The notes below the pieces were generated by a model. The model was not told the DNA's origin. It saw only the letters and a program-made list of their open reading frames with translations, and made no database searches. From assembly GCA_001683735.1 (NCBI GenBank), contig LUGG01000004.1:1116001-1180000 (forward strand): DNA of 64,000 nt, written 5' to 3'. Shown piece by piece: positions 32,930-44,946 of the stretch (the first letter of the stretch is position 1; the number at the start of each line of letters is the position of its first letter). Origin of the DNA: Grifola frondosa. Taxonomy: Eukaryota > Basidiomycota > Agaricomycetes > Polyporales > Grifolaceae. The translations under genes were made by a program, and so were the position numbers.

Positions 32930-35900
32930 ATGCCAACTACAATTACCTCTAGAGGCTCTCCTCGTCATGACCGTCGTGTTCGGACTCGTAGGCAAAACAT
33001 AACTCGTTCTAACTCTCTGCTCGGGACGATAAAAAACATCGTCACTGCTCCACTCTCATGGTTTTCGTCTCAGGAGGATCTGCAGGATATCTCTGGTAAA
33101 AGAAGGCGTAGTCAGCTGGATACTTCAAGGGATGATCGCGACCAGGATGAGGGCGACCGACAGTTGAAGCGTAAAAGGCTCGGCAGTCCTGAGGTCCAGC
33201 TAGGACAGTCACGTCAGCAAGCTCGTCCCGCACAAGGATACCTGGACGTTCCCGAAGCTCTGCTTCCTCGACAAGTTGCTCCTCGTGAGACACAACACGG
33301 TCGGTCTTCATCTCTTGCGTTGGCGCTTTCCAGCCAGGAACCGCTGCGCGCTCGTCGCACGCTGTCCCCTGCGCCGAGTGCTGCTTTTGTTCAACCAATG
33401 CTTCGCACACATTCCATGGACCCTGCCCTTTCTCGTGCCTTGACCAGGGACGCCTCCATGCAGGACGTTTTCACACCGATGTCTCGCGATGTCACCATGT
33501 CGCCCGTTCGTCAGATAATCCCGCTGCGTGCCAGAACTTCAGTGACACCACAGCCTTCGAGTCAGATGTTCGGTGCAACTGTTCAGAGAGTTCGTGATGT
33601 CTCGGAACCACCACCCCTGACTTCTCTGATGACCGCTCCGATTTTTGTGAAACAACCTCCTCAGCCTTTACAACAACCTGCAGAGCAAGCCGTTCTGACA
33701 CTTGGAACGATCATGGAAGCGGATCGGCAGGTTTGCTGCTTCACCTTGCTACGTCCCTTACCAAGATCTAACGCACTTCAACAGAGTCGCTCGCCTCAGC
33801 GTCAGCGTAGTACGTTGTTTCTGGGACCCCGACCTGGGTCCAATGTCGCTGGCCCAAGTGGTAAGTTTCCCTTTTCCATACGTTTATCGACTCTCTATAA
33901 TAACTGTTCCATAGCCCCTCGTGGAATGCGTACTACCGCTGAGAAAGCCCTCAATGATTTAGACGTCTTTAAGACACCTCTTTTGCCTACGAGGCTCAGA
34001 GAATCTTCTGCTCTTCCTGATATTTTCAAGCCGAAGAAGGTCCATATGCCAGTTCTGATGCGAAAGGAGAGGGAGCATAAGCCTCAATTAGGCAGAGCAG
34101 ACGAGGATGAGGCGTCGCCTGTGAAACCATATGCAGGTCGCGGAGGAATGAAGAGATTGCTTGCCAGAAGACGTATGGAGGAGGAAGAGGAGGCTGAGAT
34201 TGAGGAGGCTGCTGCCATTGAGGAAGATGATGAGGAGTCATACAGGAGAAAGCGCAGAGATGTGAAACGACGTTCGAAAGCAGATGATTCTGCTTTCAAA
34301 TTGCCTCCTCCGGCCCCGTCCACTCGTGTCACTGGACGAGAGCAATCCTCTCTACGTGTAGGTCGGACCCGCACAGCTCGCAATCATATCGCAAGACCTC
34401 TGTTAGGGCCGAAGAATAGATTTTCAGCGGCATCTGATGAAGATGAGGCTGATGAGCAGATGATTGTCGGTGACGAAAGTGCCAGTAAGGAAAAGTCGGT
34501 AGAAGAGCCATTGAAGAAGTCCTCATTTTTCGAGGGGCCTGCAGGGTTTAGTTTCGCCAAGGATGTGAGTACCGCTTTTCATGAGTATCTCGCTAAATCC
34601 TCATATACCAAACCGATACTGCAGACTGCACCCATCCTGCACGATTCGAGCAATGCGAGGGAGCCGCCGATCGCTGCGTTGCCCTTCTCGCTCAGCAAGT
34701 CGACAGCGGCTTCCAGTATATCTCCGACCAAGCCTACCTTGTCTATTGAGATGGTTGTGGACCTCGAAAAAATTACGCAGCCTACGGCTACCACTGGTGC
34801 TGCCCTGAGTATCCCAGCCATAGTTTCTTCTGTGCCTTCATTGGATGCTTCGACCGCGCTGGTCCCGCCTGCTCCCACTCCTGCGAAGATATCAGTTACT
34901 GTCGAGCCTTCCGGCGCTTCTGCGCCTACGGCGAATGCATCCTCTATCCCTAACTTTTTCGCCAACTCCTCAATCTTCTTGAAGCCGGGTGTGACAATCA
35001 CTCCTCCTGAGGCCGCTCCTTCGACCTCCGCAGTAGAGGACGCTAGAAAGGAGGGAAGCATTCCTGTAGCAGCGCCTGGGCCATCTGCTCCGCCAATATT
35101 CAGCGCACAGGCTCCCGCCACTGCCCAGCCGCCTTCACCACCTAAGGCGTCGGTAACACAATCATCCATTCCGACATTGACGTCCTTGTTTGGCGGTACG
35201 CCAGGCAGTGGCACTCTTGTTTCGGTTTTCGGTGGGGTTGCGGCGACGTCACTCTTGGGCAGCGCGCCATCCACGGCAGCAAAGGAAGTAACACCTGCAG
35301 TCTCAAATTTCGGCGCTGCCGCTGCACCCACTACACCTGCGTCTAACGCACCTGCAGCGGTTGCTCCCACCGCCTTCCCACCCGCTGCCTCAGTACCTGC
35401 CGTTGCTACTCCTGCAGAGGCTGCTTCAGCAGTCACTGCTCCTGCGAGTTCTTTCCCATTCCCCTTCGGAGCTCCTGCGAAACCTGCAGCACCAACCGCT
35501 GCCACTTCTCAGCAATTTGGATTCGGTGCGCCTGCCAAGCCTGCAGAACCTGCAAGTTCTCCCTTCCTCTTTGGCGCTCCAAAAGCAGATCTTGCCAAAG
35601 AGCAGGAGATCAAGCCTGCTGCCACAGCCGAAACATCGAAGCCGTCGCTCTTCGGTGCTCCTTTATCCTCCACTAATGGTGCGGAAGTTGCGAAGAGCAC
35701 ATTCTCATTTGGCCAACCTGTGGCCGCCCCTGCTGCAACGCCCGCTGTGGAGCCACCGAAACCTCTTTTTGGCGCGAGCGGAACATCTAGTGCGTTCTCG
35801 TTTGGACAACCTACGAAGCAGGCACAGGTTCCCGCCACGAAAATGCCGTTCTCGTTCGGGACAGGGCCCGCGACTCCTACCATAGAAAAACCATCCTTCC

Positions 35901-36814
35901 CATTTGGATCCTCCGCTTCCACGGGTCTTGCATCTGGGATGCCATTTGGCGCTCCGTCGAGTGGAAGCAATGGCGCGGATGTTTCGAGCAAGCCTTTCAC
36001 TTTCGGGGCACCTTCTACGCTGGCTCGGCAAGTCACACCTCCACACCAGGATCAGGAGGTGCGAATGGATGAGAGCCCCACAAGAGGCGGGGCTATGGAT
36101 ATCAATGGGGATGAGAAACAGGACAGCTTGAAACCATCCAGTGGCTTCTCGTTTGGTTCAGCTCCGGGCGTATCACCGTTCGGCCAGAGCAATCAGAGCG
36201 GTTCATCGCCGTTTGGGTTTGGACCTAAAGTCGAAGCCAAAACTGACGCTAAGCCTACTTCCGTTTTTGGAGGAGGATTTGGCCAGGGTGGGTCTACAGG
36301 GTTTAACTTCGGGCAGAAGTCGGTCGAGAGCACTCAGTCACCGTTGTCTCCGAGTCCGTTTGGTATGCCATTCGGTCAGCCTTCGACAACGCCTACTACC
36401 ACCGCTCCCGCTTTCCCATTTGGCGGTGGTCCTTCAAGCACTGGGTTTGGCCACCCAAGTTCTACTGTTAGCTCAGCTCCTGCGAGTCCTTCGACTTTCA
36501 ATGCACCATTTGCATTTGGAGCGACGCCCACTTCCGCAACTGCTCCATCGAATCCGTTCTCGTTTGGTAGTCAACCGGCGTCCCCAGTCACCACAAATCC
36601 TGTGCTTCCTCCTCCTGCAGGTACATCTTCTGTACCATTCGCGTTTGGTCAACCGAGTTCTGTGACTGCTCAATCTTCAGCCTTCGGTGCGACGACAGCT
36701 CCTCCTACTGGAGGTGCACTGTTTACAATGGGGGCTGCGCCGGCTCCCACTACTGGTCCTAGCGGTAGGGCTATCAAGAAGTTGCCCACACGTAGTCGGA
36801 AACCACCACGTTGA
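32930..36814 (+). CDS. FG-repeat nucleoporin (Nup1/Nup153-like)
   Basis: Nuclear basket nucleoporin that binds import receptors through FG repeats. The N-terminus is basic, followed by an amphipathic, membrane-binding-like segment (SLLGTIKNIVTAPLSWF). The middle is Lys/Glu-rich. From about 34920 on, FxFG and FG motifs repeat dozens of times (FSFGQP, FGAP, PFGFG). The end is a basic tail (RAIKKLPTRSRKPPR), like the receptor-binding end of yeast Nup1. Two 54-nt introns lie at about 33731-33784 and 33862-33915; both are multiples of three without stops, so the frame reads through them. With both removed the protein is about 1,258 residues. ATG 32930 is preferred over upstream in-frame starts because the extension is not Nup-like. 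No indels in 3.9 kb. Confidence 0.87.
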   Translation: MPTTITSRGSPRHDRRVRTRRQNITRSNSLLGTIKNIVTAPLSWFSSQEDLQDISGKRRRSQLDTSRDDRDQDEGDRQLKRKRLGSPEVQLGQSRQQARPAQGYLDVPEALLPRQVAPRETQHGRSSSLALALSSQEPLRARRTLSPAPSAAFVQPMLRTHSMDPALSRALTRDASMQDVFTPMSRDVTMSPVRQIIPLRARTSVTPQPSSQMFGATVQRVRDVSEPPPLTSLMTAPIFVKQPPQPLQQPAEQAVLTLGTIMEADRQVCCFTLLRPLPRSNALQQSRSPQRQRSTLFLGPRPGSNVAGPSGKFPFSIRLSTLYNNCSIAPRGMRTTAEKALNDLDVFKTPLLPTRLRESSALPDIFKPKKVHMPVLMRKEREHKPQLGRADEDEASPVKPYAGRGGMKRLLARRRMEEEEEAEIEEAAAIEEDDEESYRRKRRDVKRRSKADDSAFKLPPPAPSTRVTGREQSSLRVGRTRTARNHIARPLLGPKNRFSAASDEDEADEQMIVGDESASKEKSVEEPLKKSSFFEGPAGFSFAKDVSTAFHEYLAKSSYTKPILQTAPILHDSSNAREPPIAALPFSLSKSTAASSISPTKPTLSIEMVVDLEKITQPTATTGAALSIPAIVSSVPSLDASTALVPPAPTPAKISVTVEPSGASAPTANASSIPNFFANSSIFLKPGVTITPPEAAPSTSAVEDARKEGSIPVAAPGPSAPPIFSAQAPATAQPPSPPKASVTQSSIPTLTSLFGGTPGSGTLVSVFGGVAATSLLGSAPSTAAKEVTPAVSNFGAAAAPTTPASNAPAAVAPTAFPPAASVPAVATPAEAASAVTAPASSFPFPFGAPAKPAAPTAATSQQFGFGAPAKPAEPASSPFLFGAPKADLAKEQEIKPAATAETSKPSLFGAPLSSTNGAEVAKSTFSFGQPVAAPAATPAVEPPKPLFGASGTSSAFSFGQPTKQAQVPATKMPFSFGTGPATPTIEKPSFPFGSSASTGLASGMPFGAPSSGSNGADVSSKPFTFGAPSTLARQVTPPHQDQEVRMDESPTRGGAMDINGDEKQDSLKPSSGFSFGSAPGVSPFGQSNQSGSSPFGFGPKVEAKTDAKPTSVFGGGFGQGGSTGFNFGQKSVESTQSPLSPSPFGMPFGQPSTTPTTTAPAFPFGGGPSSTGFGHPSSTVSSAPASPSTFNAPFAFGATPTSATAPSNPFSFGSQPASPVTTNPVLPPPAGTSSVPFAFGQPSSVTAQSSAFGATTAPPTGGALFTMGAAPAPTTGPSGRAIKKLPTRSRKPPR

Positions 36815-37235
36815 AGTCTGTACATACCTCCTATCGATTCCTCCAAGGACTGCGCATCGTATAGCCTGGCGACTGCCTTCCCGGCTTTCTTGTTCTACTC
36901 TATTCCGACTGTGTTCTACCCGAGTTACCCACTGTCACAACATCGCATTTCTCCTCGTTATCAAGTCCCGGGTTGTTTACAATTAGCTATCTGCTCGTTT
37001 GTGGGATATCCATCATTTCTGGCTCAAGGCCAATCATTAGCACTCAGCATCTTAGGTAGGTAGATGATAGTTAGTATACAGGGCTCAAGGCCTATGCATT
37101 GCGTATTATATTTGCACGCTGATGTGCGTAGGAATAGTTTATGAGCAATAGCTATAGCAGTACTCATTGTTCATGTTTCATACAATTTCATCTCGAGAGT
37201 GGAGTAAATTAGATGCAAAGTGTGAAATAACGGCT
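36815..37235. other. Convergent intergenic region, nucleoporin / YME2
   Basis: About 420 bases, AT-rich toward 37100, between two converging genes. It holds a repeated word (GGCTCAAGGCC near 37020 and 37080) but nothing I can name. Confidence 0.5.
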
Positions 37236-40200
37236 TCAATTGCCCTTCGAGAGGACCTTCTTCAAATTCACATTCTGCTTGTCCAAAGTTTCAATCTTAT
37301 CCTCTGCGGCACGCATCTTCTTCAGCAAATAGTTACCCCTCTTTTCAACGGCTCCGTTGGAACCCCACCAGCTAGATGTGCCGGCATCAACGTCTTTCAG
37401 AGTGATCAACTCTTGCTCGCAAGCCTTGACAATAGTCTCCGAGGCTGCGATCGCTTTCTCGTTGAATGCGATATCTTGTGTTGCTCGGAAGACCGAATCT
37501 GACAAAATCATGGTGATCATATGCCTCTTACAATTGAGTATGATATGACGAACCTTCGACTAATCGCTCAAACACATATCTGTATACTGGCTTGCCAGCT
37601 CGTATGGTAGAAGGACGCCCTACAACGACATTTCAGCGAAAGACTAGGACAGTCGATGTGTAGCCCCATACCGTTCGTAGAAACTATTGCGATTAGCTCA
37701 GCATGTTCCATGCTCCGTAAAGGCGCTTCATCTCCTTTGAACGGGAATTCCAAGAGCACCTCATGGTAGGATATCTAGGGTGACATGAGCAGAGTGAATG
37801 GAAAAATTGAAAGTCGTAATGCACACCTCTGGCTGCTTGGATAGCTGTTTCATCAGAATCCACGCCTGTTCTCGCGTCCACTGAAGATTCTTTGAATCCT
37901 CGACGTCATCACCGAATGCATTCTTCCGCAGTTCGCTAACACCGCCAGTGATAATATCCTCGACAGCTTCTTCCACTAACTGGCCGTTTCGTACCTTGTG
38001 GATCAACTGAAAGCCGTGTAAGGAGCTGCACAAAGACAAGTTTGCGAAATCGATCACTAACGCGCTCCAGATCACTTGCTCGTCCACCAAGACGCTCGAC
38101 ATAAGCAGTCTGCTCCGGCGTGAACTCAACCTCTACACCCACATCATGGAGTTTCTGCTTGACGAACGACAATGCACTGGCATTGTCAGCATCAGAAAGC
38201 GCAATCAGACTCAGTGGCTTTGACGGTAGGGCTGTGAACACCACAAGCCAATCAACAATAGCAAAAATTTCGGTGACTTCAAAGCCTACCTTTGGCCAAA
38301 GTCTTGGCATTCTCCCGATTGTCACTCACGACAACTACATGTGCTACCTATGAAGATCATTCAGCGCTAAAACAATTGTATGGCAACGTTTGTTCTCACC
38401 TTATTCTCCGCAAGTGTCGCAGCCCATTGCGCCAATACGCTCATCAGTTCCTCTCGGCGCGAACCTCCTCCCTTCGATTCGAAGTTCTGGATGATCACAA
38501 TGGGCATCGACTCGACGGCAACAAGGTCCTCTGCGCTAATTTTTTGGCGCCTGGCTTCTTCAAGGTTCTCTTTCTCTCGCGCTTCCTCCAGTTCCAGTTC
38601 ATTCTCATCCAGAACGACTTTATCAGCATCTGCATCGTTCTCAGTGAACCTCTCGTCACCGACGCCTAGCTCGCTCATGATCCCGTTTCCAGCGACACAG
38701 TCGAGCCGGCCATCGTGCCAGCGCCCCTCTCGGATGCGCGCATGTAAGCGCTCTTCATCCTCTTTCTGGAGCTCTGCAAAATGTGCCTCTTTGACTCTGC
38801 GTTCCCGGTTGGCACGGTTTGAGCTGTTTACCCGCGCGAGACCAGTTCCGACCACCTCGAGGATCTGCTTTAGTTGATCCGTGAGAGAAGAACTTAATCC
38901 GGCTGCGCCCGTGTATCATCAACTCGATTGTTCAAGCTCCACACAAGTCACGACCCTTCTGTCCGATAATACCCACGCTGGCCATGTCGATCAAGTTGTT
39001 CATCGAATTGAGGAAGGAGAATACGGGCCAGTAACCTGTCTGTTGTGCGAGCCCAGATACGAGTGCCATTTCCGAAGTTGCCTTAGTTAGTTCGGTCACA
39101 TCGATGGTGATCGCCTTCCTGGAAACGAGTGAATAGGATCAGCATAAATTCCAATAAAGGAGGGCCTATAAGAGACATACCGTCCAGTGTCTGTCAACAC
39201 TGCATTTATCATGCGCGTCTTTCCGCTTCCCTGGGGACCATGAACGAAGGCAACCGTGTCTGAGAATGACCAATTATCATTTTCAGCCTAACATAAGACT
39301 GAGGGATCATACTTGGAATGTCAGACAAGTACTTCTCGAGGGTTTCTTCGGCATCGATCCGCTCTTGCCAGACACCTTCTACGGGCATTGATGTGGAGTC
39401 ATCCGCATTACTGATGGAAGCCAGCGAAAACTTATCGAACGCGTTGGTACGAAGCCATTTGTATATCCTGAATTCTGAAAAGCTTCATGAGCATTTTATT
39501 TATATTTATGAAGGTGGAGAGGAATTACCTCTGTAGTCAAACCAGTCTTGCATCTTCCCCTCGACCATGAAGATTCGGATAGGATCAAATATCTACATTT
39601 CAGATAATCATCAGGCCAAGCTCAAGTCATTACCAAACATACTGACCGTGTATGTCAGAGTTCCAAGTAAGAATAATAATACCGGCAAGAATATCCTGGG
39701 ATGACTGGTTATATAGTCTCTGATTGCATGAACTTCAATCGGCTGCTGGTATGATGTCCGTAGAGTCGTGACTACTTTGCTGGTTGGAGAAATGGGAACG
39801 GATGCGCCATGAATAGAGTTACGTGCTATGGTTGCAGACTGCACTTTTCGGAAAATAACGAGGGATGAGCGCAGGGTACCTGGAGGAACAGGGCCAGGCT
39901 GTGTGAGATCTTGGATGAGACCGTAAGGCTAGCACAAAGTATAAAATGTGAGATAAACAAGGAAAATATATCACTGAGACTCACGCGCAGCAACGCATAA
40001 AGAGATTCTTCCGGTACATCTGGTCCGTCGAAAGCTACTTTGATAGTAGGAGAAGCATACCGTTTGAGGTCCTGCGATAACAGTTACGGTGAATAAATTC
40101 GCGAGTAGAAAGTTACACACCTCTCGCCAAGGCTTTCCTTGCACCAGCCATATATTCCCCCTCGGCAATCCATACCATGATGGTACGCCGCCATGTTCTC

Positions 40201-40758
40201 TGGCCTTCTCCGTAGCTGCTGCACGATTGTTTTCAGGGCAGAGTCATTATCGCCCGCACTGTACTGGAATTTCACAAAGACACCACCGTCTTTGACATGT
40301 GGCTCGAGAGCAATCACTCGGAACCCATAGGTTTCGACGTTCGAGAGAATATCACGAAGTCGTTCCAAAAGAGTCTCTTGGCGTAAATAACCAATGTAGT
40401 AGCGCAAACTGAGTACACCAATCAATTAAAATTAAGGATCGCAGACATAAAGTTGTGCACTAACTCCCATGTACCCAAACGGATGGGGAAAACGGCGTCC
40501 ACCCACAACCATCCCTCTTGTGGCTTGATGAGATTGAGAAGTGAGGCAAATCACTGCAGAGAAAATGAAATAATATACCTCTGCACCTGGCTCTGATTTT
40601 TGGGAAGTGATAGGCACGTTTATGGCGGCATCTGAGTACGTCCTTCGTGCCTCATTGAAACAGGATGGTGCAGTGCGCCGGATGCCATTAGTAGCGAATG
40701 TGCTGCGGGAAAGAGTAACGGTGCGATAAAAACAGAGTAATGCTCTAGAGCGAAACAT
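37236..40758 (-). CDS. YME2: Mitochondrial escape protein 2 / RNA12 (inner membrane)
   Basis: Inner mitochondrial membrane protein involved in mtDNA maintenance and RNA handling. The N-terminus is an Arg/Ser-rich presequence (MFRSRALLCFYRTVTLSRS). Conserved blocks follow: WVDAVFPIRLGTWDLRYYIG, an RRM-like region ending in DLKRYASPTIKVAFDGPDVP, and a membrane helix (FLPVLLFLLGTLTYT) near 39660. Next is a P-loop, VHGPQGSGKTRM, near 39230. The RNA12 domain then runs to a helical C-terminus (stop 37236). About eleven introns. One frame break near 40166-40172 is repaired by one base (WLVQGKPWRE continues). Motif order and a length of roughly 850 residues fit Yme2. Confidence 0.9.
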
Positions 40759-41295
40759 TGCATTATTTTAGCAAAGAGTGAGAGAGAGGGTCGACGAGAT
40801 CGCCGCGCTCACTGCTCACGCGTCGACGCGTACCGAAGGCAGATTTGTGGAAAGTGACGTCGAGTCCAAATCAGGAAGCCGGAGCCCTTGGATTCTAACA
40901 TACACAAACAACTCTTTCCCACACATATTCTTCTGCACCGCACCGCGAGCAAACTCTTGGCCACATATGCAGGTCATTGATCATTGAACGAGTGGCAGCA
41001 ACATAGAAACACTCTCATGTGTGCTACAAAAACTGCTCGATAGCTGAGAATAGTTTCAATTTTAAGCCTGCCATTGAATGGACATTCCGAAACGATTTTA
41101 CATAAACAAGATGCTCATGTGACTGGAAAATGAAAACATGTTTGACAACGCACTGCTCGTATAGTAGCTACAGACGGAGGCTACTTACACCATTGTCAAC
41201 GCAAGAATGATACAAAAGGGTGCGCAAGACCCTCTTTCCTTAGCTCGTAAGAACTCACAGCAAAAACACTCGCAATATCATGGCAACTCGCGCAT
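40759..41295. other. Intergenic, SmD1 3' end to YME2 start
   Basis: About 540 bases containing the YME2 promoter and the SmD1 3' UTR, both genes on the minus strand. No coding potential or motif is evident. Confidence 0.45.
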
Positions 41296-41847
41296 CTAGA
41301 AACCCCTACCCCTTCCCCTGCCCCGCCCACGTCCTCTTGCACGCTCGCCTCTGCCGCGGCCGCGACCCCGTGCTTCATCCTTCTTCCGATTCTTCGGTTT
41401 GGGAGCGTCATCCACCAGCAGCGTGTCAAGCGGCAGGGCATCAGGTAGCACGAAATAGCGGATATTGTTTCCTCGGATGGACAATGAGTCCAGAGAGGTT
41501 GGTTCGCGGTTGCGGGCAGTCATTTTAACTGTCTTCAGATGTGTGTTCATCTGCATGTCAACCCTAATGACGAAAACAAGCAAATGTTACATGAATCAGT
41601 ATCCTTAGTCATTGAAAAGCCCGCACCTGTGATCGTCCCATGTATGATGGATCCATTCTTCAGCTCCACAGTCACCGTCTCATTGTTCAATTTCATCAAG
41701 AATCTGCAGGATGTATACTCGTTAGCCCGTCTCTTCCTCCATCCATAGCACACACAATAGAAGATCGACTGGGGACGCTGGGAATCTGAGTTCCAGTAAC
41801 ACTTGCAAATCCAAACTGGATTGAAGAATTCACCTTACGAGCTTCAT
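41296..41847 (-). CDS. SMD1: Small nuclear ribonucleoprotein SmD1
   Basis: Core Sm ring protein of spliceosomal snRNPs. Exon 1 is only 14 bases (MKLVR, 41847-41834). The next exons encode [20 protein letters not shown] (Sm1), [20 protein letters not shown], then [20 protein letters not shown] (Sm2). The C-terminus is a GR-rich tail of RGRGRG repeats (stop 41296), a typical target of arginine methylation. Three exons with clean junctions and about 115 residues, as expected for SmD1. Confidence 0.96.
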
Positions 41848-42146
41848 CTTGGGGCGATTGCGACCGAAGCGCGACAACGACGAAGAGGCGAGTATACGGT
41901 GGTTGCAGTACGCAACTTGAAAGATTATCTGACTAAGCAACGCTCTCCAAAGATCTGCCTTTTTTGGGATATTGCCGGGCACATGTTCAGTTTGGCCGGC
42001 GCCGGTGCCTATCGGAGGGTGGCGCCGATCCCCGCAGTCATGGAATTACATAAGCTCGCACCGCTTGCTTACGGCCAAGCATCCGCGGAGCACAGCTGGC
42101 TTCATCTCTAACTCTCATCCTGAACTGGTTTCACGACTGATTTCTC

Positions 42147-43610
42147 ATGGCCCTCTTCAGACGCAAACGAGGAGGTGACAATGGCAATGGGGACTCTAAC
42201 ACAAAGAAGGAGAAAGGCAGCTGGAGGAGGCCTGCCAGTCAGTTTCCATGTCTCGTCTTCTGTCCCTGCAACTCACGATATTTTGATCGCATCGCATAGA
42301 TACTGCTTTCAAGCAGCAGCGTTTGAAGGCCTGGCAGCCTATATTGACACCTAGGACCGTTTTACCTACTCTTTTCATTATCGGTCTCGTCTTCGCGCCC
42401 ATTGGAGCGCTCTTGATATGGGGCAGTGGTCTGGTACGTTTCTATCCGTCGAATCCGTCGAAGCTTCGCTGAGAGGTTTGTAGGTCAGCGAGATGTCCTT
42501 TGACTACACGGACTGCGAACTTCAACAACCTGCATCTTCTTCGTCGCAGCTCACCTTCGTCGAGATGCCAAGCTCGAAGTACAGCTATAAGCTGCGTGCG
42601 TCCGAGTCCAGCGCATCGCACACCCCTCCGCAGTATGCATTCCTGGACCAGTCATCCGACCTTAGCGTCAATGTCACACAGCGAAAACAATGCTTTATCC
42701 AATTTGATGTCCCCATCAACCTCGACCCCACGGTCCTGCTGTACTACAAGCTCACCAACTTCTACCAGAATCACCGGCGTTACGTGAAGAGCTTGAATCA
42801 GAACCAACTCAGAGGTGACTTCGTCAGTCCAAGCACTTTGAGCGGCGGGGATTGCAAGCCATTAGACGTCACTAGTGATGGCAAGGCCATCTACCCCTGT
42901 GGGCTCATTGCCAACTCCCTGTTTAACGGTACCACGTTTCACGCAATTCCTTTTACGTGCCTTCTAATGCCATGTTATTAGATAGCTTCTCTTCATTGAC
43001 TCTGACCACGGATAATACGACAATATACAACTTCTCGTCCACGGGCATTGCATGGCCCGGAGAGGCGAAGAAGTATGCCACGAAGCCGGGTTATAGCCTT
43101 GATCAGATCGTACCTCCACCCAATTGGTCCTTGCTCTTTCCGAACAACTACACCGATAGCTCACCCCCACCGGATCTGAAGACTAACGAGCACTTCCAAA
43201 ATTGGATGCGTACAGCGGGCTTACCCACATTCACGAAACTGTTTGGCCGCAACGACAACGATCTTCTCCCGCAAGGAAGATATCAGATTACTGTTGATCT
43301 GAGTAAGCCGCACTGTTCACCTTTTTTCAATGTTGCTCATACGTAGTATTACAGACTATCCAGTGCGCTCTTTCAAGGGCACAAAGTCGATAGTCATTTC
43401 AACGGTGTCCTGGATGGGTGGCAAGAATCCCTTCTTGGGGTGGGCATATATCGCATCTGCTGCGCTGTTGGTGCTCCTCGCGATCCTAGGTACAATCAGG
43501 CATTTGGTGAAGCCGAGGTATGTTGACTTTTCTCCACACATAGTCTATGACTCACGGGTCTTCTATACAGGAAATTGGGAGACATGACTCTCCTTTCGTT
43601 CAATCGATGA
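42147..43610 (+). CDS. CDC50: Cdc50/Lem3 family P4-ATPase beta subunit
   Basis: Chaperone subunit of phospholipid flippases that keep aminophospholipids on the cytosolic leaflet. After a basic N-tail the family motif [20 protein letters not shown] leads into membrane helix 1 ([19 protein letters not shown]). The ectodomain has [22 protein letters not shown], several NxS/T sites, [10 protein letters not shown] and [15 protein letters not shown]. Helix 2 ([20 protein letters not shown]) is followed by the ending [15 protein letters not shown]. Five introns, all in frame, with no indels. A good full-length match to the family. Confidence 0.94.
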
Positions 43611-43870
43611 TCCAGTTTGTGTTATGTGTATTTATTGGACTACTACTTCACCTGTAATTGCTGGGCTTCGTCTCGGAGCCGTCCGCTAAATAATGAAATC
43701 ACTGCTGTATTAGATCAGTCTTTGTCATCGAGTTCATGGAGTTGCCCTGCATATGTAACCCATTCATTATCTCCGTCTGATGCAACTTGCAGTGGCACAA
43801 CGAAACGGAGCACGGGCCCCGCCAGCTAAGGCAGACGGTAACAATAAGTAGATGGGAAACATGACGGTAT

Positions 43871-44946
43871 TTACACAGGCGCTGTATCCATCCGGTCTGG
43901 AGATATGCTACGGCTGCGTGACCGGAATCGCTCCTCTCCGTTGACCCTCTCAGGAGAAAGACTGCGACTGCGAGAGCGGACATCTGATCCTGAACGAGAG
44001 CGGGTGCGAGAACGACTGCGTGAGACGTATCGAGAGACTGCCTCTGACCCACTACGACTCCGACTTCTTGCTCTGCTAGGACTCCGACTTTTCTTCGTAC
44101 TCGGGCTCCGACTCCGGCTTTTGCTTGGACTCCCACTTCGGCTCCTACTACGACTTCGGTCGCTGCCATGCTCGCTCTTGCCCTCCATAGCATCAAGCAA
44201 ACGGCTTTTGCGTGGGCCTATTTCGCCCGTGTCCTCTAGGACTTCCCGCTTTGTGATGCGAGGTAGAATGATGTCGCAAACTCTCTCCTCTCGAAGGAGA
44301 GAATCGACAAATTCATCCATGTGAGTTAGGGAATAGCCACCTGAAAATCGGATTGAGACTGCCGCATACGTATATATTTGAAAAAGCATACCCATATTCC
44401 GATAGCGAAGCTTTCTGAAATCTTTGAGGAGAGGTTCAAGGATCTCGTACACCTCGACCGCATCGAAAGTCATTCGGATATACATCGTCGCCAAGGCTCT
44501 TAGATATCTGAGGAGCGTTAGATAGAGCTATGAATGAGAAGATAGCACGCACTTGAATTCATCTGCTTGCAAATACTCCAGCAATATCTCTTTCTCGGGT
44601 TGAATCTGCAAGAGCTTCAACAGCAGACAAAGAAACTCGGTTGGTTTCTGGTTCCCATAAACGCCGCCGATATATTTTAGTTCAAGTGCTCTATCTATCA
44701 GACTTTCCGCTGTGTGATGCAATTACTAAGTGTCGCATGGAAAAATGAACGTGGTCGACGTACCGGTCAATGCAAAACAGTGTTCCTTCCAGTAAGCCGA
44801 CTCATAGATACGATTGCGGATAACAGTTTCGACTAAGGACTAGCGGATCAGTTATGAGGACCGTTAACTGCGAAAATGTGAATGAAACGAGCCTGTGGAT
44901 TCTGTCCATGGATGGCGAATGCGCCGCGAACGGTGGTATTAGCCAT
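43871..44946 (-). CDS. PRP38: Pre-mRNA splicing factor PRP38
   Basis: U4/U6.U5 tri-snRNP factor needed for spliceosome activation. The start MANTTVRGAFAIHGQNPQ and the block SLVETVIRNRIYESAYWKEH are typical, then LELKYIGGVYGNQKPTEFLC, LRALATMYIRMTFDAVEVYE and YRNMGGYSLTHMDEFVDSLL. The C-terminal half is an RS domain of repeated SRSRS blocks (stop 43871), common in fungal and animal PRP38 but absent in budding yeast. The first intron (44840-44892, 53 nt) appears to begin with GC rather than GT. The remaining introns are canonical. No indels. Confidence 0.94.

Noticed and set aside
34579..35505. 308-codon open frame on the minus strand
   Set aside because: It lies opposite the FG nucleoporin. 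The Ala/Pro/Ser-rich, low-complexity coding of that gene leaves the antisense frame open; the antisense protein is a low-complexity mirror.
43905..44324. 139-codon Arg/Leu-rich plus-strand frame
   Set aside because: Antisense of the RS-repeat tail of PRP38; its composition is explained by that repeat.
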